Positions 1 to 6,843 of a DNA stretch of 10,321 nt are shown piece after piece. A program made the translations under genes and the position numbers. The stretch comes from JBCAXA01 sp039183535 (GTDB taxonomy: Bacteria > Pseudomonadota > Gammaproteobacteria > Steroidobacterales > Woeseiaceae). The DNA lies in NCBI GenBank assembly GCA_039183535.1, contig JBCDBO010000108.1:1-10321 (forward strand). The letters are read 5' to 3'. Position 1 is the stretch's first letter; each line of letters starts with the position of its first letter. The notes under the pieces are model-generated. The model was given only the letters and a program-made list of their open reading frames with translations, was not told where the DNA came from and ran no database searches.

Positions 1-887
1 AGCGAGCCGAGAACACGGCGCGTATCGTGCAACAGTACTCGCAACAGTTACTCGACATGCCCGAAGAGGCCGGCCTCGCCTGGGACGAGCTCATTCGTAT
101 CGTCGGAGCGTCAGGTGAATTTGCGAGCCGTGACGATGCCGCCAGTGAGCAGGGTGTCCTAAATTATTTGCTGGCCGAGCCGACCAGTTCTGTATCGGTC
201 GCTTGGTCGCTCCGTTGCGCGCGCGACAACTTGCGAAACACACGCGACTTACTGCCGATGGAAGCTTGGGAAAGTGCCAATGAACTGCACCTTTTCGCCG
301 TACAGGCGCTGGCCCGCGCCGTTGGTAGCGATAGTCGCTTCGAGGTTCTTGACGAGGTGATTCGTCGTTGTCAGCAACTAGACGGTGTTTTCGATGGCAC
401 GATGAGCCACGACACACCGTTTCGGTTTCTAAGGCTCGGCCAGCATCTTGAGCGTGCCGATATGACGAGCCGCATGGTTGACGTCGCCGCTGCCTATATT
501 CGTAATAACGAAAACAGTGTTCGGCGTCACGGCTCCAGTCTATGGAGCAACGTTCTTAAGTCCGTCAGTGGACTGCAAATGTACCGCCAATACCGGCAAG
601 CACAGGTAAACGGGCGCGACGTTGTCGACTTTCTGGTTCTCGATACCAGCTTTCCACGTGCCATTGCCCGCTGTCTCGCGAGAGCGCGTTACAACACGGC
701 GTTGTTGCCCCGGCCTGCAGAGACCTTAACCGCGATTGACCGAGCAGGCGATGCGTTGCCGGCCATCCCGGCGGGTTACGCCGATGCTGCGTTTGTCACG
801 CGCGAGTTGGATACGCTGCAGAAGCACTTTACGCAGGTACACCGGGCAATTGCCGATACGTGGTTTTTGCCCAGCGTAGCGTCATGA
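1..887 (+). CDS. alpha-E domain protein (DUF403), 5' end cut by window edge
   Basis: The open frame runs from the left edge (first full codon at base 3) to TGA at 885-887. The GTG at base 27 is an internal codon, because the frame reads RAENTARIV just before it. That is the typical N-terminal alpha-E signature, which usually follows a short MxxRxAxxxYWMxRY-type start, so only about 15-20 residues should be missing. The rest, about 295 residues, looks all-helical and soluble, with the family-like stretch RFLRLGQHLERADMTSRM near 135-155 of the visible protein echoing the N-terminal ERAExTxR repeat. Alpha-E proteins have no proven activity. They are known from conserved clusters with a circularly permuted ATP-grasp ligase, a transglutaminase-like protein and Anbu, and are thought to take part in peptide-bond or peptide-tag chemistry. 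The downstream metallopeptidase gene starts inside this gene's stop codon (ATGA), implying an operon and translational coupling. The family assignment is firm and the function is inferred only. Confidence 0.93.
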   Translation, partial: RAENTARIVQQYSQQLLDMPEEAGLAWDELIRIVGASGEFASRDDAASEQGVLNYLLAEPTSSVSVAWSLRCARDNLRNTRDLLPMEAWESANELHLFAVQALARAVGSDSRFEVLDEVIRRCQQLDGVFDGTMSHDTPFRFLRLGQHLERADMTSRMVDVAAAYIRNNENSVRRHGSSLWSNVLKSVSGLQMYRQYRQAQVNGRDVVDFLVLDTSFPRAIARCLARARYNTALLPRPAETLTAIDRAGDALPAIPAGYADAAFVTRELDTLQKHFTQVHRAIADTWFLPSVAS

Positions 888-1873
888 GGCAGTTTAAATG
901 TCGGTGTGGACGCCCCGTCTATTTCGATAATCACCGTTGCGGCGGTTGCGGGCGCTTGTTGGCCTTCGACGCTGAACGATTGGATATGTGTGCCGAAGTA
1001 GAGCCGGGTGCCGGCTTAGCGTTTTGTGATTACCGAGAGACCGATAGCCTGTGCAACTGGCTGGCGCCGGCCGGTGAATCCGTCTGTTTGTCGTGCCGCA
1101 CGAGCCGCGTCATTCCTGCGCTGTCGAAATCGGTTAATCGTGACCGCTGGCGAACCTTGGAGCGCGCCAAGCGGCGACTGATCTATGACTTGCTGCGCTG
1201 CGGATTGCCCGTCGATCCAGAGCGTATGCAGTTCGCCTTCAAAGAGGATCGTCGCACCAACCCATACGTCGACGACGATCACGTGCTAACGGGCCACAAC
1301 AATGGCTTGATTACGATTAACGCGGCCGAAGCGGATGATGTTTACCGCGAAGCGATGCGTGCGCAGATGCACGAGCCATACAGAACGGTGCTCGGCCATT
1401 TCCGTCACGAATCCGGTCATCACTATTTTCGCGTTGTGGTACCCGATACCCGCGTCGCCGAAGCGCGTGCCTTATTCGGCGACGAGCGTGAAGACTACGA
1501 CAGGGCATTACGTCGGTATTACGAAAACGGCCCGCCGGCCAACTGGAGCGATACTTATATATCTGCATACGCTACGGCACACCCAGCCGAGGATTGGGCC
1601 GAGACGTGGGCCCATTACTTGCACATGCAAGCGGCGCTCGAGGCGGCTGAGTCGAACGGACTCGTCGCCGTTGCGGCAGATGCCACGTCCGACTGGCAAA
1701 GTCGCTTCATCGAACTCGCGCTGTGTATAAATTCGGTGCAGCGCAGCCTCGGCTTGAAAGATGCGTACCCGTTCGTGATCACCGAGCGGATCAGCGAGAA
1801 ACTGGCGTTCGTCGATTCGCTCGTTACGGCGTTTAGCCGTCAACCAACTTCATCGGCGATGACGGCAGGCTAA
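884..1873 (+). CDS. Putative zinc-binding metallopeptidase (zinc ribbon + HExxH, Peptidase_Mx/DUF2248-like)
   Basis: The predicted protein has 329 residues. I chose ATG 884 over the in-frame GTG at 860 because 884 makes the classical ATGA overlap with the alpha-E stop and places the first cysteines right at the N-terminus. There is no good Shine-Dalgarno sequence, which fits translational coupling. Residues 6-22 hold CxC...CxxC (C6, C8, C19, C22). A further cysteine set (FCDY, LCNW, CLSC) lies within about residues 45-75, so the first quarter is probably a metal-binding ribbon region. The catalytic-looking motif is HFRHESGHHYF, with H175, E176 and H179 as HExxH, and EDWAETWAH (E236-H244) downstream probably supplies the third zinc ligand. 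There is no signal peptide or membrane segment, so it should be cytoplasmic. The family is annotated as a putative zinc peptidase, and I know of no proven substrate. The 3' end overlaps the convergent Anbu gene by 41 bases. Confidence 0.86.
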   Translation: MRQFKCRCGRPVYFDNHRCGGCGRLLAFDAERLDMCAEVEPGAGLAFCDYRETDSLCNWLAPAGESVCLSCRTSRVIPALSKSVNRDRWRTLERAKRRLIYDLLRCGLPVDPERMQFAFKEDRRTNPYVDDDHVLTGHNNGLITINAAEADDVYREAMRAQMHEPYRTVLGHFRHESGHHYFRVVVPDTRVAEARALFGDEREDYDRALRRYYENGPPANWSDTYISAYATAHPAEDWAETWAHYLHMQAALEAAESNGLVAVAADATSDWQSRFIELALCINSVQRSLGLKDAYPFVITERISEKLAFVDSLVTAFSRQPTSSAMTAG

Positions 1874-2588
1874 TCGGCGGTAGGGCATCAAAGGCTTGGA
1901 GCAGATTTTTGCCCCACGCTTCGCGAAGTTCCAGCAGGTAACCATCGCCCTCGTCAAACACGATATGCGTTGCGATGCCGGGCGTGCCAGCGCGATAAAT
2001 CATCAGTTCGATCGGTGCGCCGACGCTTGCATTACTGCGCATCGTTGAGTCCATCGACACCATTCCGCAGCGTGCGACGATTTCTAAATCGGTGTTACTG
2101 CTAATGATTCGATCGAGAATGGGCTTGCCGTACTTCTGCTCGCCAATTTGTACAAACGGCGATAAGTCGGCCGGTGATACGTAATTGCCTTGTGGGTAAA
2201 TTTGAAAGACAGCATGCGGCTTGCCGTTGATTTGCCCGCCGAAAATAAAGTTCGCCTCGGGTGAGAATCCACCGGTACGCTGCTCTTCCGGATACTTCTC
2301 TTGAATCGATAGCGAGATCGCGCCGATGTAATCGGCGGCTTCGCGCATCCGGGTGACGGTAGCGAGATTCGTTACGGCGTGCTCGCGAAGGTCTCGCTCG
2401 ATCCTTGCCACAACCGCTTGAGTCGTTGCTAGGTTGCCAGCACTCAGCAACGTAAAGAAGCGGTCGCCTAGCGCATCGAAGGCATGCATTTTGCTAAACG
2501 CACTGAGCTGATCGATACCGGCATTGGTCCGCGAGTCGGACACAAACACCAGCCCTGCGTCCACACGTGCCGCCAAGCAGTAAGTCAT
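1833..2588 (-). CDS. anbu: Anbu, proteasome-type Ntn-hydrolase (ancestral beta subunit)
   Basis: The 251-residue product begins MTYCLAARVDAGLVFVSDSR, a textbook Anbu N-terminus. After removal of Met, Thr2 becomes the N-terminal nucleophile. Asp18 (in SDSRTNAG) and Lys33 (in AFSKMHAF) match the proteasome/HslV-fold catalytic residues. The length is usual for Anbu, and there is no propeptide or signal sequence, so the protein is cytoplasmic. Anbu is related to proteasome beta subunits and HslV. Published structures describe open helical assemblies rather than closed rings, and its peptidase activity and substrates are uncertain. It lies tail-to-tail with the alpha-E/metallopeptidase pair and shares 41 bases with the latter, so the functional set is conserved here but split over two transcripts. 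The 83-base gap to the upstream lacI-type gene shows no clear terminator, and I see no convincing promoter or Shine-Dalgarno sequence. Readthrough from the regulator gene is therefore possible. Confidence 0.95.
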   Translation of the reverse strand: MTYCLAARVDAGLVFVSDSRTNAGIDQLSAFSKMHAFDALGDRFFTLLSAGNLATTQAVVARIERDLREHAVTNLATVTRMREAADYIGAISLSIQEKYPEEQRTGGFSPEANFIFGGQINGKPHAVFQIYPQGNYVSPADLSPFVQIGEQKYGKPILDRIISSNTDLEIVARCGMVSMDSTMRSNASVGAPIELMIYRAGTPGIATHIVFDEGDGYLLELREAWGKNLLQAFDALPPISLPSSPMKLVDG

Positions 2589-2671
2589 CGCGCAAGCGTA
2601 GCGAACACCTGTCTATTTGCAACCACTTTCGTTCTCTGATCGCGTGCAAAATTCTGTGAGCTATCAGTCGC

Positions 2672-3712
2672 CTAGTTTACCGTCGGCACAGGACCTGTTG
2701 AGTCACGAATCTTTAACGTCGCCGGTATGACGTTAATACCGGGCGGTGGACGCTGTCCGTCACTGTCGGCGAAAAGAGCTGCAACCGCACATTCCGCCAT
2801 TTGTGCAAGCGGCTGACGCACGGTTGTCAGCGATGGGCTGGAAAAGCGCGCGAGCGTGCTGTCGTCAAATCCAGCAACCGACAGTTGTTTGGGGACCACG
2901 ATGCCCAAGCGATTCGCCGCTTGAATGACGCCAACTGCCATTTCATCATTTGCAGCAAATATCGCCGTGGGTATTTTTTTCCTAGCCAAGAGCCGTTCGG
3001 CGGCCGCAGCGCCGGATCGAATCGTATTGTCGCCGGCGACTACGCGCGTTTCTCGATACGCGATACCGGCGTTGGCCAAACCATCGCGATAACCGCGTAA
3101 TCGATTGACGACTGCACGATGCTGATCGTGGCCACTAATAAACGCGATTTCTTGGTGACCGAGGTTCGCCAGGTACTGCGTCATTTTCGCCGCGACAGCA
3201 CGGTCGTCAGTACCCACGGCGTACTCGGAGACGCTTTTCGTTCCCGGCGACAACCGCACGTAGGGAACCTCTGCGTCTGCAAACGGACGGATAACCGTCG
3301 CTATGTTTGATAGTGGCGCCGCTATTACGACACCGTCTGGTCGCGTTCGCTCAATTAGTGCTTGCAACGTTGGCCGGGCGCGTTTGTCTCTGACGTCGCA
3401 CGGGTGTATCAACAGCTCACACCCGGCTTGGTGGCAAGCGCGCAACGCACCTTGCTGTAGACGAACGATAGTCCCGCCGTCTGGCGTTTCGCCGGTGCCA
3501 GGGTCGTCATAGATCAAGACAACTAAGTGCGAGCGATGGCTGGCAAGATTACGTGCCGAGATGTTCGGACGATAGTTCAGCTGCACAATCGCTGACTCGA
3601 CGCGACGACGTGTTACGTCGCGAACGTTTGGTTCGCGGTTAACAACCCGAGAAACGGTTTTGATCGAGACGCCCGCCAGGTAAGCAACGTCGTCGATCGT
3701 CGGTTTTGTCAT
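2672..3712 (-). CDS. LacI/GalR-family transcriptional regulator
   Basis: The 346-residue protein has the full LacI layout. An N-terminal helix-turn-helix lies at about residues 4-25 (IDDVAYLAGVSIKTVSRVVN). A hinge helix follows at about 47-58 (YRPNISARNLAS), in which Leu56 is the residue that in this family wedges into the central CG of the operator. A periplasmic-binding-protein-like effector domain occupies roughly 62-340, with family motifs such as RPDGVVI, IAFISG, AIFAANDEMAVGV and LSVAGFDDS. The ATG at 3712 puts the helix-turn-helix at the extreme N-terminus as expected, with a modest GAAGG (3724-3728) 11 bases upstream. The ligand is unknown, and members typically sense sugars or nucleosides. 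It is divergent from a secreted carbohydrate-esterase-like gene, and a consensus LacI operator lies 43-56 bases upstream of its own start, so it probably represses itself and perhaps the esterase. Family certain; regulon inferred. Confidence 0.95.
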   Translation of the reverse strand: MTKPTIDDVAYLAGVSIKTVSRVVNREPNVRDVTRRRVESAIVQLNYRPNISARNLASHRSHLVVLIYDDPGTGETPDGGTIVRLQQGALRACHQAGCELLIHPCDVRDKRARPTLQALIERTRPDGVVIAAPLSNIATVIRPFADAEVPYVRLSPGTKSVSEYAVGTDDRAVAAKMTQYLANLGHQEIAFISGHDQHRAVVNRLRGYRDGLANAGIAYRETRVVAGDNTIRSGAAAAERLLARKKIPTAIFAANDEMAVGVIQAANRLGIVVPKQLSVAGFDDSTLARFSSPSLTTVRQPLAQMAECAVAALFADSDGQRPPPGINVIPATLKIRDSTGPVPTVN

Positions 3713-3739
3713 CCGGTGTACTACCTTCGCTCTAAAGCG

Positions 3740-3769
3740 AGATTAGCGTCAGGCTGACAACGCTGTCAA
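3740..3769 (-). promoter_or_regulatory. Candidate promoter of the LacI-type regulator gene
   Basis: On the minus strand TTGACA (3769 down to 3764) is a perfect -35 box. It is followed after 18 bases by TAATCT (3745 down to 3740), a weak -10 match with 3 of 6 bases. The predicted leader is about 20 bases and contains GAAGG before the ATG. The -35 box lies inside the right half of the operator palindrome, a geometry that would let the bound regulator exclude RNA polymerase. The -35 and the geometry are seen; promoter activity is inferred. Confidence 0.45.
3755..3768. promoter_or_regulatory. LacI-family operator palindrome TGACAACGCTGTCA
   Basis: This 14-base site fits the general LacI-family operator pattern TGNNANCGNTNNCA at every fixed position. 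It has perfect 5-base arms TGACA/TGTCA and a central CG, and only the sixth base pair breaks symmetry. The central CpG is what the hinge-helix leucine of LacI proteins contacts. It lies in the intergenic region of a LacI-family gene, 43-56 bases before that gene's start and about 140 bases before the likely -10 of the divergent esterase gene. The simplest reading is an autoregulatory operator. Confidence 0.65.
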
Positions 3770-3906
3770 TCTAGTTCGTAATGCTTGGTAATGCAGCGAC
3801 TTAGTCAACCCTGAGATAGCGTCGCCAGCAGGACGATACTCTTCGTCAGCACTTAAAAATCCGGCCAATCGTTCGCCCACGCTGTAGCGCGCCCGGCATT
3901 GAGCGC

Positions 3907-3912
3907 TATACT
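3907..3912 (+). promoter_or_regulatory. Candidate -10 element for the pectinacetylesterase-like gene
   Basis: TATACT matches the sigma-70 -10 consensus at 5 of 6 positions and sits 38 bases before the ATG at 3950, giving a leader of about 30 bases. No good -35 lies 16-18 bases upstream (the best windows are TGTAGC and TAGCGC) and there is no extended TGn, so an activator or another sigma factor may be needed. The core AGCGCT just before and overlapping it (3902-3907) resembles the centre of the operator at 3755-3768, but the outer arms do not match. Confidence 0.35.
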
Positions 3913-3949
3913 AATCAGACAACACCAATTAACTAATGAGGGGGGTCTC

Positions 3950-5176
3950 ATGAGCAATATCCGCTGGCTGTCGGTGGCGTTGTTGTTGGCGTTTACCGCC
4001 GACACCGCCATGGCCGACTGGCGCTGGTTTTCACCTGGACTTGATCGGCAAGCGCGTCGCGAACTTCGCCAGGCAGGCGTCACGCAGTACCTGGGCGCCT
4101 TCCGCCCGAGCAGTGAGGAAGAAGTCGGTGCCGGCTGGGTGCGCCATCGCTTTGCGATCGATGCGGACGGTCCGCGCTGCATTACCGGCAGTGAGTATTC
4201 CGTGTTTTCGCGTATCCGTGATCCAAACAAGTTATTAATTTTCGCGCAAGGCGGCGGTGCTTGTTGGCAGGGTCAATACTCATGCACCCCGATCGTCGAT
4301 GTACCGAACAACTCCCCGCCACCGCCGCCGGTTGGCTTGTGGAGCGACGATGGTTTGGATATCGGGTTCGGTGCGATTCCGAATCCGTTCGCGGATTACT
4401 CGGTCGTATTCCTGCCGTATTGCGACGGCTCGGTGTTCACCGGCGACAACGATGTCTTAGATCCTGAATACCCGCTCGGCCCGGTACGTTTTCATCGCGG
4501 GCTCCGCAATCTCTCGGCTGGGATCGATATCGCCAAGCGGGTCGTGCCACGGCCGCGGCGCATCGTCGTTGCCGGCTCCAGTGCGGGCGGTGTTGGGGCA
4601 GCCAGCTTCGCACCGTTCCTGGCGCGATTCCGCTACGGCAACTACCGCGATCTCGCTGTGTTCAACGACGCAGGACCGAATGCGACTAACGTTTTTGACG
4701 TTGCTGCTGCGTTAGCGCGAGCCGCCGACTGGCGCTTCGGCCAGTTCTACCCGCGCAGCTGTACCGATTGCGACGAATTGGGCCAAGGTACGGAGATTGT
4801 ACGGTGGCGTTTGTCGCACGACCGGACGATTCGTGAGGCGTTTTACTCTACCGATGCCGACACCACCAATCGGTTTTTCTTGCAAGTGCCAACCCAAGAG
4901 TTGTACCGAGCGCTGATCACCGGCGTACACGGCGCCATTAACGCGGAGTATCCGCTGCGCTATAAAACGTATATCGAAAGCGGTAGCGAAACGCACACCG
5001 CGCTGCAAACGCCGCTTCTGTACCTGGCGGTGGTCAACGACATACCGCTAAATCTTTGGGTAACGGATTTCACGCGGCCGCTGTTCGAGCGTTGGCTGCG
5101 GGCGCTGCTCGAGGGCCGCTTCCCGGTTTGGATCAATACCGTCGAACCGTTTGAGCCGGTGGTCGCGGCACCCTAG
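3950..5176 (+). CDS. Secreted pectinacetylesterase/Notum-family serine hydrolase
   Basis: The protein has 408 residues. ATG 3950 is preferred to the in-frame TTG at 3899: it has a strong GAGG-G-rich Shine-Dalgarno sequence (3938-3945) and gives a normal signal peptide. That peptide has a basic start, a hydrophobic core at about residues 6-16, and probable cleavage after AMA at about residue 22, so export to periplasm or outside is expected. Family marks in order are FAQGGGACW (101-106 being GGGACW), FLPYCDGS (PYCDGS 156-161), and the nucleophile elbow GSSAG with Ser211. His349 in SETHTAL is the likely catalytic histidine; I do not assign the aspartate. Paired cysteines near the motifs fit an exported protein. 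The family includes plant pectin acetylesterases and animal Notum, a lipid deacylase, so the reaction is probably ester hydrolysis of acetyl or acyl groups but the substrate is open. It is divergent from the LacI regulator, and its stop codon shares CTAG with the convergent DUF72 gene. Confidence 0.87.
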   Translation: MSNIRWLSVALLLAFTADTAMADWRWFSPGLDRQARRELRQAGVTQYLGAFRPSSEEEVGAGWVRHRFAIDADGPRCITGSEYSVFSRIRDPNKLLIFAQGGGACWQGQYSCTPIVDVPNNSPPPPPVGLWSDDGLDIGFGAIPNPFADYSVVFLPYCDGSVFTGDNDVLDPEYPLGPVRFHRGLRNLSAGIDIAKRVVPRPRRIVVAGSSAGGVGAASFAPFLARFRYGNYRDLAVFNDAGPNATNVFDVAAALARAADWRFGQFYPRSCTDCDELGQGTEIVRWRLSHDRTIREAFYSTDADTTNRFFLQVPTQELYRALITGVHGAINAEYPLRYKTYIESGSETHTALQTPLLYLAVVNDIPLNLWVTDFTRPLFERWLRALLEGRFPVWINTVEPFEPVVAAP

Positions 5177-6012
5177 AGAAGTCCGATTTGCTCGGGTACC
5201 GGCCATGCAGGGAGCTGGCCGGCGCCTGAGTGCCGGCTCAACAGTCGCTGATGAAAGTCTCGCGCAAAGGCTGGGCAGTGCAGGTTGTTCGGACAGTGGA
5301 TAAATACCCAAACGGCGTAGTCTTGTTGTAACCACGTCGCGGCCCGGTCCGCCCACTCATCCATGTACGGGTCGTTCGAGTACCCGTCCGGGTGCAAGAC
5401 GAGTCGGATAAATGCGATCTCGCTGACAGTCTCGGTTAATACCGGTAGGTCTGGCTTTTTGTGCAATGCCGCCAGCACTTCGGGGTGGTCACGATCCCCG
5501 AGGTGTAATGCCCGGGCATCGAGCACGACACGGCCAGCCTGGTAATGTTCTAGCGTCGGCGTTAATAGCTCCGGTGCGCTAAAAAACGCCGGGTGACGGA
5601 CTTCGACGACAACGTTGTGCCGATCATCGATGGCCGCCAGCGTTGCATCGATTCGGGCGATTTCTGCCGGGCCAATCTCGGCGGGGAATTGCACGAGCAA
5701 GGGACCGATGTTTGCGCGCAGTGGTTCAATCGTGTTCAGGAATTGGTGCAGCACTGCAAGGTCAGCACGTGCGTCATGGGTGACCTCACGCGGCAGCTTT
5801 AGACAGAGTCGAAAGGCCGTGCCGGCAAGCGCATCGCGCCAGCGTGCAACCGATTTCGGGTCGGGTATCCCGTAGAACGTCGTGTTGCCCTCAACGGCAT
5901 TGAAAACGCTGGCGTAACTGGCCAAGCGACTGGGCGAATCGTAAAAATAGCGGTCGCGCCAGCCCGGAAATCCCCACGCGGGTAAGCCCAATCGATAACC
6001 CAGCGTCGTCAT
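5173..6012 (-). CDS. DUF72 (YecE-like) TIM-barrel protein
   Basis: The 279-residue cytoplasmic protein carries DUF72 hallmarks. These are LGLPAWGFPGWRDRYFY near the N-terminus (8-24), the ...VEGNTTFYG strand (40-48), the GPLLVQFP segment (103-110), VEVRHPAF (136-143) and the C-terminal VWVFIHCPNNLHCPAFARDF (235-254), where the family usually has a FxHxPdN or FNNH-type motif. DUF72 proteins have a TIM-barrel-like fold and no established reaction. Length is normal and the start at ATG 6012 places the first barrel strand correctly. It is the last gene of a minus-strand run, 21 bases after the alpha/beta hydrolase, so co-transcription is likely. Its TAG stop is read from the same CTAG (5173-5176) that ends the opposing esterase gene, leaving no room for a terminator between the two. 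The family is clear and the function unknown. Confidence 0.93.
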   Translation of the reverse strand: MTTLGYRLGLPAWGFPGWRDRYFYDSPSRLASYASVFNAVEGNTTFYGIPDPKSVARWRDALAGTAFRLCLKLPREVTHDARADLAVLHQFLNTIEPLRANIGPLLVQFPAEIGPAEIARIDATLAAIDDRHNVVVEVRHPAFFSAPELLTPTLEHYQAGRVVLDARALHLGDRDHPEVLAALHKKPDLPVLTETVSEIAFIRLVLHPDGYSNDPYMDEWADRAATWLQQDYAVWVFIHCPNNLHCPAFARDFHQRLLSRHSGAGQLPAWPVPEQIGLL

Positions 6013-6033
6013 CGGGTAACCGCTTCGCTAGCG

Positions 6034-6843
6034 TCAGGCAAGCGCACCGATGACGTGGGGCGCCAACTCGGGTGCAGCGCCATGCAAGACGCTGCGTTTG
6101 ATTGTCGGCACTTCAATCAACTCGGCCGCGGCAATGAGACTGGCTGCGCGCCGGCTTGGTTCGAGCAGCGACGAGTCCGTCGCGATGATCGTTGTCGGCG
6201 TATCGACACTGGCGCAGGCGTCCTCGACAGCATAGGTGAATGCGGCGAAAAACGTTGCCGGCCACTGGTCGGCGTGACGCAGACTGTCGGCGAACAGTCG
6301 TACTGCCGTATCGGTACCATCGGTGTCGGCGCGCTTCGTTACCGCCATGTCCCATAAGCCGTCAATACTGGCTTTATCGGCCGACAACGTCGCTGGGAAC
6401 GACAGAGAGGCGAGTAAGTCGCGCCGTTTCTCCGGGTCGAATGCCGGTACATCGACCAACACCAATTTCCGCACAGCAATATCGGCTCGCCGAGCAAGTT
6501 CGATCGCAACTAAGCAGCCACTATGGAAGCCGAGTACGTCAATAGGACCTGATGACTCGGTACTCGCGATAGCGGCGATCGCCTCGGCGTACCTTCCGAT
6601 ACTGGGCGGTTCCGCCAACGCGTAGGAGCCGCCGCAGCCGGGATAATCCGGGGCGAGTGCAGAGCGCCCGTCAGCGACTAACGGTAACAATCGCTCGTAC
6701 GCCAGCGACGTAAACGGCGCGGGATGCAACAGATAAAGATCGGGCGCTGTCCCTGCGCCGTCGCAGCGGCGCCAATGCAGTTGTCCTTTTGAAGTCCGCG
6801 TGTAGCCGAGTTCGATTATTCGTCCATTATCGGCATTTACCAC
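6034..6843 (-). CDS. Alpha/beta-fold hydrolase
   Basis: The product is 269 residues from GTG 6843. I prefer this to the longer GTG at 6873 because AGGAG (6854-6858) lies 10 bases ahead of it and the extra 10 residues look non-conserved; the longer form remains possible. Numbering from 6843: a probable oxyanion-loop HPAPFTS starts at about 40, DYPGCGGS is at about 66-73 and the nucleophile elbow is LGFHSGC with Ser108. The acid is probably Asp223 (ATDSS), and His254 (VLHGAAPE) completes the triad. The elbow has Phe and Cys where GxSxG normally has Gly, though variants such as GYHTG/GFHSG occur in this fold. There is no signal peptide, so it is cytoplasmic. It overlaps the end of the oxidoreductase gene by 7 bases and precedes DUF72 by 21, which indicates one operon. 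Fold confident; substrate unknown, perhaps an ester or a C-C bond cleavage substrate. Confidence 0.87.
   Translation of the reverse strand: MVNADNGRIIELGYTRTSKGQLHWRRCDGAGTAPDLYLLHPAPFTSLAYERLLPLVADGRSALAPDYPGCGGSYALAEPPSIGRYAEAIAAIASTESSGPIDVLGFHSGCLVAIELARRADIAVRKLVLVDVPAFDPEKRRDLLASLSFPATLSADKASIDGLWDMAVTKRADTDGTDTAVRLFADSLRHADQWPATFFAAFTYAVEDACASVDTPTTIIATDSSLLEPSRRAASLIAAAELIEVPTIKRSVLHGAAPELAPHVIGALA

Noticed and set aside
860..883. Earlier GTG start for the metallopeptidase
   Set aside because: It would add eight residues with no Shine-Dalgarno support, whereas ATG 884 gives the ATGA overlap with the alpha-E stop.
2589..2671. Terminator or promoter between the regulator and Anbu genes
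   Set aside because: I found no stable hairpin with a T-run and only a poor TTGCAA/TACGCT pair, so no call is justified.
2970..2980. Seven-A run (minus strand) in the LacI-type gene as a programmed frameshift
   Set aside because: The run encodes Lys-Lys in the normal frame, the slippery heptamer phase is not canonical, and the gene is full length without shifting.
3727..3740. Inverted repeat TCGCT-CTAA-AGCGA as a second LacI operator
   Set aside because: The centre is TA rather than CG and the arms do not match the LacI pattern; at most it is a small 5-base-pair hairpin near the start of the regulator leader.
3899..3949. Earlier TTG start for the esterase
   Set aside because: It would bury the signal peptide behind 17 residues and run through the candidate promoter and the strong Shine-Dalgarno sequence of ATG 3950.
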